The notes beneath the pieces are model-generated. The model saw nothing but the letters and a program-made list of their open reading frames with translations. It was not told the origin of the DNA and ran no database searches. Both the position numbers and the translations under genes were made by a program. A DNA stretch of 64,000 bases from Bacteroidales bacterium (GTDB lineage: Bacteria; Bacteroidota; Bacteroidia; Bacteroidales; F082), in NCBI GenBank assembly GCA_028277395.1, contig JANQGJ010000085.1:62001-126000 (forward strand), read 5' to 3'. Below, piece by piece: positions 33,295-40,994 of this stretch. Each line of letters opens with the position of its first letter. Position 1 is the first letter of the stretch.

Positions 33295-34281
33295 TTACTT
33301 TGGTTGATTAACAACCGGAATATATATTTTATCAATTAGTTCCTGATATTCTTCATCAGGGTTACTTTTTGCCGTTATTCCTCCTCCACTTTTATAGACC
33401 AAACCACCCTCTGATTGTTCAATATACCTTATCATTACACCACTGTCAATGTTTGTACCATCAAATATTCCCATAATTCCGGTATAATATCCACGATCAT
33501 ATTGTTCTGCCTGTTTAATTACTTCAATGGTCTTTCTTTTAGGAGCACCTGATATGGAACCGGCAGGTAACATGCTGAACAGTAAAGTTCCTATGTTATC
33601 AGGATAATTATCTGGTAAGTCACCTGATATTTTTGAGCTCATTTGTAATAATGCCCCTTTGTGTGTTAATACTTTATCAATATATCTAAACTTTTCAACT
33701 TCAACATTTTTAGCTACTATGCTAAGGTCATTTCTTATGAGGTCAACTATTGTATAATGCTCGGCTAATTCTTTTTCGCTGTTTAAAAGCTTTCGTTCAG
33801 CATCAGGTAAACTTGCATCCATTGTACCTTTCATCGGAAAGGAGCTAATTTTGTTTTTTGCTGTTTGTACAAATATTTCCGGTGAAAACACAACAAATTC
33901 ATCCTTTACCCAAAGCTTGTACTTTGCATTTGTATTATGAAATATTTCTTTCAGTCCGTAATTTGTTTCAATTTTACTTGGCATGGTAAGGTTCAACAAA
34001 AATGAATCACCATGACTTATATGCTTTTGCACATGATTGAATGCCACGAAATACCGCTCTTTTGATACCGGAAAGGCCCTGAGATCAACTTTTGGAATTC
34101 CGGATAAATCTTTATTGCTACAATTCGTTTTTCCATTAACTGAATATAATATCTTACCGGGATCTATTGTATTTAGGGGTAAAACAACAGGTTTTTTTAC
34201 ATCAAAATCAATAATAAACAGGAAAGGGGTTCTGTTTTTCCCCATTTCATTCATTGAATTGATTACTGAATTAGTCCCCAT
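33295..34281 (-). CDS. pabB: Aminodeoxychorismate synthase component I
   Basis: The enzyme aminates chorismate for p-aminobenzoate and folate synthesis, using ammonia from PabA. The 328-residue product keeps the chorismate-binding core: VFSPEIFVQTAKNKISSFPMKGTMD, ELAEHYTIVDLIRNDLSIVAKNV, PAGSISGAPKRKTIEVI and GYYTGIMGIFDG, each read in parts. The N-terminal part is shorter than in E. coli PabB, as in many Bacteroidota. I start it at the ATG at 34281. A TTG at 34296 falls within the predicted promoter. It is divergent from pabA and followed by the pabC-like gene. Confidence 0.9.
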   Translation of the reverse strand: MGTNSVINSMNEMGKNRTPFLFIIDFDVKKPVVLPLNTIDPGKILYSVNGKTNCSNKDLSGIPKVDLRAFPVSKERYFVAFNHVQKHISHGDSFLLNLTMPSKIETNYGLKEIFHNTNAKYKLWVKDEFVVFSPEIFVQTAKNKISSFPMKGTMDASLPDAERKLLNSEKELAEHYTIVDLIRNDLSIVAKNVEVEKFRYIDKVLTHKGALLQMSSKISGDLPDNYPDNIGTLLFSMLPAGSISGAPKRKTIEVIKQAEQYDRGYYTGIMGIFDGTNIDSGVMIRYIEQSEGGLVYKSGGGITAKSNPDEEYQELIDKIYIPVVNQPK

Positions 34282-34293
34282 TTCTTTTTTTTT

Positions 34294-34301
34294 CAAAATT
34301 A
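34294..34301 (-). promoter_or_regulatory. -7 promoter box of pabB
   Basis: TAATTTTG on the minus strand, 12 bases before the ATG at 34281, matches TAnnTTTG and supports that start choice. Confidence 0.5.
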
Positions 34302-34472
34302 CTATAATATGTGAGTTTGAAATAGTAGCTGCAATCCATTTTAATGGAAAACAAAAAAACTCATGTATATGTTTTAAATAACATTCTGTTTACCATCTCA
34401 TTGAACAATCATACTCACTATAATCAGTAACTTTTTTGAAATTGAAAGCAATTTCCCAATAAAACGATCGAT

Positions 34473-34663
34473 CCTGCCTACATAAATTCCGGCAGGCAAA
34501 CCATCGAGCAATAGAATAATCACACAATCAGGCAGAAATCAAATCCGCATTGCAAATGCTAATGTAAAAAACATCCTCGATACACTCCGTTAATCGAGGA
34601 CGAGTTTGGATAGAGCAATCAAACAATAGGACAATCGAACATTGAAACAATCGAACAATGAAA
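34473..34663. repeat. Intergenic repeat region: two dyads and 8-bp tandem repeats
   Basis: From 34509 to 34532 (three units) and from 34616 to 34663 (six units) the sequence runs in perfect 8-base period with consensus CAATNGAA. A hairpin (CCTCGAT/ATCGAGG, 34575-34599) lies in the stretch between the two blocks. Another dyad, CCTGCC/GGCAGG, is at 34473-34496. The block ends 19 bases before the pabA promoter box. Spacing and length exclude a CRISPR array. It is probably a dispersed intergenic repeat of this genome. Confidence 0.7.
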
Positions 34664-34682
34664 CTACATAACCCCATTTTGC

Positions 34683-34690
34683 TACTTTTG
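34683..34690 (+). promoter_or_regulatory. -7 promoter box of pabA
   Basis: TACTTTTG, 16 bases before the GTG start of pabA at 34707, matches TAnnTTTG and implies a very short leader. Confidence 0.55.
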
Positions 34691-34706
34691 CATAAAACTT
34701 ATATTA

Positions 34707-35273
34707 GTGAAACTGCTGATTGTCGATAATTACGATTCATTTACCTACAACCTTGTTCAGCTGGCTGAAAGGGCAGGTGCAGATGATTTTATTATCGTAA
34801 AAAATGACAATCTGAAAAGTTTACCTACCAATGATTTCGATAAGATTTTAATTTCTCCCGGACCGGGGATAGCAAGTGAGGCCGGGCAACTGATGTGGTT
34901 CTTAAAACAGCAGTATAAAACAAAATCCATATTGGGAATTTGCCTGGGACATGAAGCAATTGCTGAACTTTTTGGTGCAAAACTGTCCAAGCTTTATGAA
35001 CCCATGCATGGTATTAAAAACATGGCTAAAATTGTCATTCACGACAGGATTTTTAATGGTTTGCCTGAAAGTTTTTCCATTGGTCATTACCACTCATGGA
35101 ATATCAAAGAATCAACTTTACCCGCCGAACTGGAGGTTATTCTGAGGGATGAAAACAATCTGAATATGGCTATCAGGCATGTGAAATATGACCTTACTGG
35201 TTTACAGTTTCACCCGGAATCTATTATGACAGATTTTGGATTGAAGATGGTTGGGAACTGGTTGCTAGATTAA
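34707..35273 (+). CDS. pabA: Aminodeoxychorismate/anthranilate synthase glutamine amidotransferase
   Basis: The product is a class I glutamine amidotransferase of 188 residues that supplies ammonia to PabB, and in some organisms also to TrpE. The catalytic triad is C79 in GICLGH, H169 and E171 in QFHPES. The start LLIVDNYDSFTYNLVQLAE and the oxyanion strand SPGPGIASEAG are standard. It starts with GTG at 34707; no ATG fits. It is divergent from pabB across a repeat-bearing gap of about 425 bases. With pabB and pabC it forms a complete p-aminobenzoate set. Confidence 0.92.
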   Translation: MKLLIVDNYDSFTYNLVQLAERAGADDFIIVKNDNLKSLPTNDFDKILISPGPGIASEAGQLMWFLKQQYKTKSILGICLGHEAIAELFGAKLSKLYEPMHGIKNMAKIVIHDRIFNGLPESFSIGHYHSWNIKESTLPAELEVILRDENNLNMAIRHVKYDLTGLQFHPESIMTDFGLKMVGNWLLD

Positions 35274-35609
35274 TTATAATAACTGCTGGAAATCGTACTC
35301 TTATCTCATACCTATTTTGCCCTCCTTTTATTCAGGTAAATAATTCTAAGATCAAAATCATTGATTGAAGATTTTTCTGGACATTTTTACAGTATGTCAT
35401 TGTAAAACAAAAACAGTAATTAGTAACAATGTACATGATCTATAGTTTCTCTAAATTATTTTATGATATGAAAACTGACCAGAAAGCAGAACGAATATAT
35501 ACATTAAGATAACATGTAATCGGGTTTAAACTTATGGTATATTAAAGATATTTATTAGCAGGTTGAAATTGATTTTTGTATTTTTACATTATTAAACATT
35601 TCATTAGTA
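35274..35609. other. Intergenic region without a recognisable gene
   Basis: About 335 AT-rich bases after pabA contain no convincing frame or strong dyad. Near 35575-35590 a TATTTTTA sequence resembles a weak -7 box for the following gene. Confidence 0.5.
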
Positions 35610-36041
35610 ATGATAAATAAAGATATTCGGTGGCAACAAAGGTTTAACAACTTTAAAAAAGCCTTTGAACAGTTGGAAAGATTTACCGGAACTGAAAAAC
35701 TAAACGAAATGGAATCCCAGGGTCTAATTAAAGCTTTTGAATATACCTATGAATTGAGTTGGAAAACGCTTCAGGATTTACTTAAATACAAAGGTTACAA
35801 TAATATACTGGGGCCAAGACCTGTGATAGAGAAGTCGTTTCAGGATGGTTATATTACGAATGGGAATGCCTGGATGAGTATGCAGCAAAGCAGGAGTTTA
35901 ACAAGCCATACTTATGATGCAGAAACAGCAGAAGAGGTTATTGAAGAAATTAAATCGGTTTTTTTCGATCTTTTCAAGGAATTACGAAACGTTCTTGAAG
36001 AGGAAATAACCGGAAAACAGCATGCTCTTTTCAATGAATGA
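35610..36041 (+). CDS. Nucleotidyltransferase substrate-binding protein, HI0074 (HEPN-like) family
   Basis: The product is a 143-residue all-helical protein of the HI0074 family. Family marks are RWQQRFNNFKKAFEQLERF, a long helix with LIKAFEYTYELSWKTLQDLLKYKG, and the Trp/Arg-containing NAWMSMQQSRSLTSHTYD. In complete loci it pairs with a minimal nucleotidyltransferase (MNT) encoded immediately downstream, as a two-subunit enzyme or a HEPN/MNT toxin-antitoxin. Here its TGA overlaps the ATG of only a short MNT tail, so the partner is lost. It may be an orphan on the way to decay or may work with a partner elsewhere. Confidence 0.88.
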   Translation: MINKDIRWQQRFNNFKKAFEQLERFTGTEKLNEMESQGLIKAFEYTYELSWKTLQDLLKYKGYNNILGPRPVIEKSFQDGYITNGNAWMSMQQSRSLTSHTYDAETAEEVIEEIKSVFFDLFKELRNVLEEEITGKQHALFNE

Positions 36042-36133
36042 ACATATACAATAAAATTAGAGAAAAGGCATTAATTAACCATATTAACAGGGCTGGTATC
36101 GCTCTTTATGAAAAAGAGATCACTAATATTTAA
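36038..36133 (+). pseudogene. Remnant of the minimal nucleotidyltransferase (MNT) partner
   Basis: A 31-codon frame starts at the ATG overlapping the HI0074-family stop (ATGA). It reads MNIYNKIREKALINHINRAG followed by IALYEKEITNI. The end matches the C-terminal helix of minimal nucleotidyltransferases (HI-reG-LYEK pattern). The catalytic GSRARG and DLDL part is absent, so about two thirds of the gene seems to have been deleted cleanly between the coupled start and the C-terminus. The assignment rests on position and the tail pattern. Confidence 0.6.
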
Positions 36134-36139
36134 CTGAAA

Positions 36140-36679
36140 TTACTTAATTCGTGATAACTGCAGAGATACCACAACAAAATATACCCCGTAGAATATAAAT
36201 ATCAGTGTCATCATCCAGGTAAACATGGCTGTCTCAACAGCAGGATTATAACTAATCCAGAAGCCACTAAGCGTAATTATAATACCCAACAGCATATCAA
36301 ACCATCCTCCCGGAATATTTACTGATCGTTCTTTTAACCCGACAAAAAAAGTTGATAATCCTACAAATATTATCCAAAAACCAAATATAATTGGCAATAT
36401 TTGTGCTGTTAGTGCCGGATGTGATAAAAAAACTACTCCAATTATTACATTTAATATACCGTTAAAGAATCTCCAAAGCCAATTGCTCAGTATTCCCTTT
36501 GCAGACAATGAAAATCCGATCTGAAATATTCCTGCTATCAATAATGCCCAGCCTATGAAAAATGCCAGTTCAACTATTGATTCAACAGGATGTACCATTA
36601 TTTTACCGGCCAATATGAGGAAAATAATTCCGGTGAGCAATAACAACCACCAGTTTGTTCTTGTTCTTTTCTTCATCAT
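36140..36679 (-). CDS. HdeD/DUF308-family membrane protein
   Basis: The product is a 179-residue integral membrane protein with six predicted helices in three pairs (for example WWLLLLTGIIFLILAGKIMV and ILPIIFGFWIIFVGLSTFFVGL), ending in a short polar tail. The internal similarity of the pairs and the positions of glycines fit the HdeD/DUF308 family. E. coli HdeD takes part in acid resistance at high cell density; the general function is unknown. It follows ridA after 73 bases that hold a strong hairpin, so it may be transcribed separately or at a lower level. Confidence 0.85.
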   Translation of the reverse strand: MMKKRTRTNWWLLLLTGIIFLILAGKIMVHPVESIVELAFFIGWALLIAGIFQIGFSLSAKGILSNWLWRFFNGILNVIIGVVFLSHPALTAQILPIIFGFWIIFVGLSTFFVGLKERSVNIPGGWFDMLLGIIITLSGFWISYNPAVETAMFTWMMTLIFIFYGVYFVVVSLQLSRIK

Positions 36680-36703
36680 TATTGGTTTTGTTGTTTATTA
36701 ACC

Positions 36704-36734
36704 GGCATGTTGACTATTATTTTGTCAACATGCC
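36704..36734 (-). terminator. Strong hairpin between ridA and the HdeD-like gene
   Basis: GGCATGTTGAC and GTCAACATGCC are perfect 11-bp arms around a 9-base AT loop, 18 bases past the ridA stop. It is the most stable simple dyad in this part of the window and the likely end structure of ridA. No long T-run follows, so some read-through into the HdeD-like gene is possible. Confidence 0.5.
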
Positions 36735-36752
36735 AATTTATACTTTGTAATT

Positions 36753-37136
36753 TTACATAATTGCAATGGCCTCTATTTCAACCATTACATCCAATGGTAA
36801 TTCTTTAACTGCAAATGCAGCTCTTGCTGGTGGATCAACAGGGAAATAATTAGCATATACTGCATTCATATCTGCAAAAAATGACATGTCTTTTAAATAA
36901 ATTGTACACTTTACAATTTTTGCCAGATCATTCCCGAATCCGGCAGCTTCAATTATTGCTTTAATATTTCGCATTACCTGTTCAGTTTGTTCTGCAACTC
37001 CTCCTTCTACAATTGCTCCGGTTTCAGGGTCAACAGGGATCTGTCCTGAAATAAACAAGGTTCCATTATGTTCAACCGCCTGGCTATACGGACCTATTGG
37101 TGCCGGTGCATTTTCTGTGTAAATAATCTTTTTCAT
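36753..37136 (-). CDS. ridA: RidA-family reactive enamine/imine deaminase
   Basis: The product is a 127-residue RidA (YjgF/YER057c/UK114) protein that hydrolyses reactive 2-aminoacrylate-type enamines made by PLP enzymes. Conserved segments are [20 protein letters not shown], the arginine in [13 protein letters not shown] that binds the substrate carboxylate, and the terminal MVEIEAIA. Start and length are standard. It is divergent from the acyl-CoA dehydrogenase gene and followed by a strong hairpin. Confidence 0.94.
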   Translation of the reverse strand: MKKIIYTENAPAPIGPYSQAVEHNGTLFISGQIPVDPETGAIVEGGVAEQTEQVMRNIKAIIEAAGFGNDLAKIVKCTIYLKDMSFFADMNAVYANYFPVDPPARAAFAVKELPLDVMVEIEAIAIM

Positions 37137-37253
37137 GTAATTACTTTATTTTGACGTATTATGTAATAACTCTTCAATATTTTGTTCAAAGTTAGTAAAA
37201 ACAAATTATCCAATGTTTCTATCTTTACACTGAATTATTAAACATATTTAGCG

Positions 37254-38420
37254 ATGTACATTCCTCCTGATTATTACATGGTTGATGAACTGTTGACCGA
37301 TGAACATAAAATAATACGTGAAGCTGTAAGAGAATGGGTAAACCGTTCAGTTATTCCCATTATTGACGATGCAGCCCAAGATCATGTTTTCCCTAAACAC
37401 CTTATTAAGGAAATGGGTGAAATTGGTGCTTTTGGCCCATATATTCCTGAAAAATATGGTGGTGCCGGCATGGACCAGGTTGCTTATGGTGTTATAATGA
37501 CAGAGCTGGAAAGAGGAGATTCTGCAATACGTTCTGCTGCTTCTGTACAAAGTTCACTGGTTATGTATCCGATTTATGAGTTTGGAAGTGAAGAACAGCG
37601 AATGAAATATTTGCCCGGCCTGGCCAGTGGTGACCTTATTGGCTGTTTTGGACTTACTGAACCAAATCATGGATCAGATCCGGGTGGAATGTTATCGAAA
37701 TTTGAGGATAAGGGCGACCATTACCTCCTCAACGGTTCTAAAATGTGGATCACCAATTCACCGGTTGCTGATGTATCAGTTGTTTGGGCAAAAGATGAAG
37801 AAGGTGTTGTCAGAGGTCTGATCCTTGAAAAAGATATGCCAGGACTAACGGCTCCGGAAACTTTGAAAAAATGGTCGTTGCGGGCTTCGCTTACAGGTGA
37901 ACTTGTTTTTGATAATGTGAAAGTTCCCAAAGAAAACCTGTTACCAAACGTTTCAGGGTTGAAAGGCCCGTTAAAATGTTTAAACAGTGCCCGGTATGGT
38001 ATTGCCTGGGGAGCTATTGGTGCAGCAATGGATTGCTATAACACAGCATTGCAATATTCTCTTGAGAGAAAACAATTTGGAAAACCAATAGCTTCATTTC
38101 AGTTACAGCAGAAAAAACTGGCTGAAATGTTAACCGAAATTACCAAGGCGCAACTTTTGGCATGGCGTGTTGGAAATCTGAGAAATGAAAACAGAGCTAC
38201 ACCTTCACATATATCAATGGCTAAGAGAAACAATGTTGCTATGGCATTAGAAATTGCCCGTGAAAGCCGTCAGATGCTTGGTGCAATGGGAATTACAGGA
38301 GATTTTCCGATTATGAGGCATATGATGAACCTGGAATCAGTTATAACATATGAAGGCACCCATGATATTCACTTACTAATATCGGGATTTGATATAACAG
38401 GGATTTCAGCGTTTGAGTAG
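37254..38420 (+). CDS. Acyl-CoA dehydrogenase, glutaryl-CoA dehydrogenase-like
   Basis: The product is a 388-residue FAD-dependent acyl-CoA dehydrogenase. Visible are the FAD/substrate segment GCFGLTEPNHGSDPGGM, the strand KMWITNSPVADVSVVWA, RKQFGKPIASFQLQQKKLAEM and RQMLGAMGITGDFPIMRHMMNLESV read in parts. The catalytic Glu lies in ITYEGTHDIH. The closing YEGTHDIHLLISGFDITGISAF pattern is characteristic of glutaryl-CoA dehydrogenases rather than short- or medium-chain types. It would oxidise glutaryl-CoA in lysine breakdown, or a related acyl-CoA. It is monocistronic, divergent from ridA; TATCTTTA near 37219 is a weak -7 box. Confidence 0.9.
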   Translation: MYIPPDYYMVDELLTDEHKIIREAVREWVNRSVIPIIDDAAQDHVFPKHLIKEMGEIGAFGPYIPEKYGGAGMDQVAYGVIMTELERGDSAIRSAASVQSSLVMYPIYEFGSEEQRMKYLPGLASGDLIGCFGLTEPNHGSDPGGMLSKFEDKGDHYLLNGSKMWITNSPVADVSVVWAKDEEGVVRGLILEKDMPGLTAPETLKKWSLRASLTGELVFDNVKVPKENLLPNVSGLKGPLKCLNSARYGIAWGAIGAAMDCYNTALQYSLERKQFGKPIASFQLQQKKLAEMLTEITKAQLLAWRVGNLRNENRATPSHISMAKRNNVAMALEIARESRQMLGAMGITGDFPIMRHMMNLESVITYEGTHDIHLLISGFDITGISAFE

Positions 38421-38434
38421 AGAAGACGGAAGCT

Positions 38435-38464
38435 GGAAGTCAGGAGTCTCGACTTCGGACTTCC
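38435..38464. terminator. REP-like dyad between convergent genes
   Basis: GGAAGTC and GACTTCC form arms around a 16-base spacer that itself contains GAGTC and GACTTC variants, in the 53-base gap between two convergent stop codons. It may act as a bidirectional terminator. The iterated GGAAGTC-like words suggest a dispersed intergenic repeat. Confidence 0.4.
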
Positions 38465-38473
38465 GATTCCCTT

Positions 38474-40987
38474 CTACTGAATTACAACATTACCATTTGT
38501 TACTATAATATATCCTTCATTTTGTAACAGAATAATTTCTGATTCATCATACACTCCCGATTCGATTGATATAAATGTACCCGGTCCGGCCAGGCTTGCT
38601 GCTTCAGCTACTGTTCTGAAAGGATGCGCCTGACTTCCATCACCCCCTGCGGCTGCGTTTTTATCTACATAGATTTTATACGGTGGTGCCGAGGTTCTGT
38701 ACATTCCACGACCGTGTGTGGCTGCTATGAGGAATTCGCTTCCCTGCCAGAACAATTCCGATACTTCAGTATTTGCAGGCCCTTCATTTCCGTTTGCAGC
38801 ATTTGAGTTTGTAATAACACTCCATGTTTGTCCCTTGTCCTGTGACGCAAATACTCCCATATCAGTACCAATATACACCCAGTTGGAATTAGTTGGGTGA
38901 AACCTGATTGTATTCACCTGTATGGAGGGTAAATTATTGGGAGCTGTTCCGCTTCTGTTCTCCCATGTTTGACCTGCATCAGGTGTGTACCAGACATTAT
39001 CTGCATTGTATCCACCGGTAGTAACAAATACATGGTTGGAGTTTGTCGGACTAATTGCAATGTCGGTTATATACCTGTTTGGAAGCCCTGTACCATTATT
39101 ATCAACCCGATCCCAGTTCGTACCGGTATTTGTAGTTAATGCAACGTGTCCATTGTCGTATCCTACCCATATTAATGCTGAACTTCCATCGTCAATATCA
39201 ATTGCACTGCATTTGAAGTATTCCGTTTCTCCGCCGCTATTTATATAATTCCCTATTTCTGCCCTTATTTCAACCCAATTAGCTGCCGAATTATCTGTTC
39301 TCCATATTCTGGAGCCTCCTGTAATCAGATTCTCAGGATCGTTTGGATCCATACTGAGTGGATTTATAAACAATGACCTGAGTCTATTTCCCTGATCGGC
39401 TATTCCCGTGTATGCATTGAAGTAACTATCGCCACCATCAGTGCTTTTTTTAATAGCCATCCGAATATAGGATCCATATACAATATCTGTATTATCATTG
39501 TTTATTGCTGCGTATCCACCATCACCCGTGTGAGCCTGAAACCAGGCATTCTTTCCACTCCATGCACCGCTTTCCCTATATCTGACCTTATCATTATCCT
39601 GGGTCCCACCAACAATTATACTACCATCGTCAGCTGCTGCACCACCAAAAAACTGGGTTATTCCAAGTGATGTATTTGCCAGGTTTTCCCATCCTGAATT
39701 CATTGAAACAGACCATACATCAGCTGCTTTTTGTATTCCGCCATCATTTCCAAAATAAACCACAGGATTTGTTGACAGGTGGTAATCTGCAGCTTCCACA
39801 ATGCAATGTTGGTCAGCATGTGCCGAATTCGCATCTCCGCCATTATGATAATCATGCCAGTCGCTTATCTGGACAAGCGTTGTTCCGCCATCAGTGCTTC
39901 TGAACAAATCAACTCCTCCAACAATTAACCAGCTACTATTATTAGGGCTTACCCATATTGTATTGTCATACCAGCCCTGTCCGTTGCCACTGCCAAAGTA
40001 ATTTGTACCCGTGTTTCTTAATTCCCAGGTGTCACCATTATCACTTGTTCGCCATATTTCTCCCAGATTTCGATTCATTGAAACATATATTCTTCCTGCA
40101 TGTGAACGACAAAACGAAACCTCACATCTTCCGGTATTTGAAGGAAGTTTATCAACCATTCCGGTAGTTTGCTCCTCCCACGTTTCACCATAATCAAGTG
40201 AAAGATATACATCTCCCTTGCATCCTGCTATTACTTTGTTTGGATATACAGGATGAATTCTGATATCAACAGCATTTGAAGCAGTAACTAACTTTGTGTC
40301 CCATGTTACCCCTCCATCATCGGTTTTATAAACCCTGTTTGCGTTGGTTACAGCATATATTATTCCTGCACTGTCAGGATCAGGATGTGATGCCAAGCGG
40401 TTTACATAAGTAAAGTCATTATTATTTGTACTGGCAAGCTGGTTCCAGGTTGCTCCTGAATCAGTACTCTTTAAAATTCCTACTCCGGGTAATGCATCTG
40501 CATTCCCAAATCCTTCACCGGTACCTGCATACATAATTGATGTTGTCGACGGGTCGAAACACATGGAACTTATTGACAGAGTCTGTATAAAGTCATCCAC
40601 CGGCGACCAGGATGAGCCTCCATTTGTTGTTTTCCAAATACCTCCGCCAACCGAGCCAATCCAGATAATATCTTCATTATCAGGATCAGGTAATATGGTG
40701 CGGATACGACCTCCTACATTGGATGGCCCTAACCAATCCCATTCCCATAACCCCGCATCTTTGGAAACATTGTTCATGGCATCAATGTGCTTTTTGGCCT
40801 TGAGCAGACCGTCCATTGGGATATTGCCTTTGCTGTCTTCCCTTGATTTTCGCCTGTATTGAAGGTAGTCAGCAGCATGAGTGGCCTTGTCATATTTTTC
40901 TTCACCGTTTTCATCAACTATATCATTTGGGTAGATCAATATACCAATGATAGAGAATATCGCTGTTATAGTTACAATGTATTTCAT
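38474..40987 (-). CDS. Secreted beta-propeller (BNR/VPS10-like) protein, 837 aa
   Basis: The product has an N-terminal export helix (about residues 1-20). Two sets of BNR/Asp-box repeats of the sortilin/VPS10 kind follow, from about residue 95 to 765, with recurrent S-x-D-x-G-x-T-W motifs (ATNGGSSW-, TDDGGVTW-, SDNGDTWE- and SQDKGQTWS-like). The last 70 residues (KIYVDKNAAAGGDGSQAHPFRTVAEA) look like the first turns of a right-handed beta-helix (DUF1565 type), cut short before a full helix. It lacks a type IX sorting domain. It is the last of four leftward genes for large exported proteins, 7 bases after the YadA-head gene. Surface binding or hydrolysis is possible; the substrate is unknown. 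Confidence 0.82.
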   Translation of the reverse strand: MKYIVTITAIFSIIGILIYPNDIVDENGEEKYDKATHAADYLQYRRKSREDSKGNIPMDGLLKAKKHIDAMNNVSKDAGLWEWDWLGPSNVGGRIRTILPDPDNEDIIWIGSVGGGIWKTTNGGSSWSPVDDFIQTLSISSMCFDPSTTSIMYAGTGEGFGNADALPGVGILKSTDSGATWNQLASTNNNDFTYVNRLASHPDPDSAGIIYAVTNANRVYKTDDGGVTWDTKLVTASNAVDIRIHPVYPNKVIAGCKGDVYLSLDYGETWEEQTTGMVDKLPSNTGRCEVSFCRSHAGRIYVSMNRNLGEIWRTSDNGDTWELRNTGTNYFGSGNGQGWYDNTIWVSPNNSSWLIVGGVDLFRSTDGGTTLVQISDWHDYHNGGDANSAHADQHCIVEAADYHLSTNPVVYFGNDGGIQKAADVWSVSMNSGWENLANTSLGITQFFGGAAADDGSIIVGGTQDNDKVRYRESGAWSGKNAWFQAHTGDGGYAAINNDNTDIVYGSYIRMAIKKSTDGGDSYFNAYTGIADQGNRLRSLFINPLSMDPNDPENLITGGSRIWRTDNSAANWVEIRAEIGNYINSGGETEYFKCSAIDIDDGSSALIWVGYDNGHVALTTNTGTNWDRVDNNGTGLPNRYITDIAISPTNSNHVFVTTGGYNADNVWYTPDAGQTWENRSGTAPNNLPSIQVNTIRFHPTNSNWVYIGTDMGVFASQDKGQTWSVITNSNAANGNEGPANTEVSELFWQGSEFLIAATHGRGMYRTSAPPYKIYVDKNAAAGGDGSQAHPFRTVAEAASLAGPGTFISIESGVYDESEIILLQNEGYIIVTNGNVVIQ

Positions 40988-40994
40988 GATCTAA

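Noticed and set aside
34509..34663. CRISPR-like appearance of the repeated CAATNGAA region
   Set aside because: Units are 8 bases in direct tandem without spacers, and no cas genes are near.
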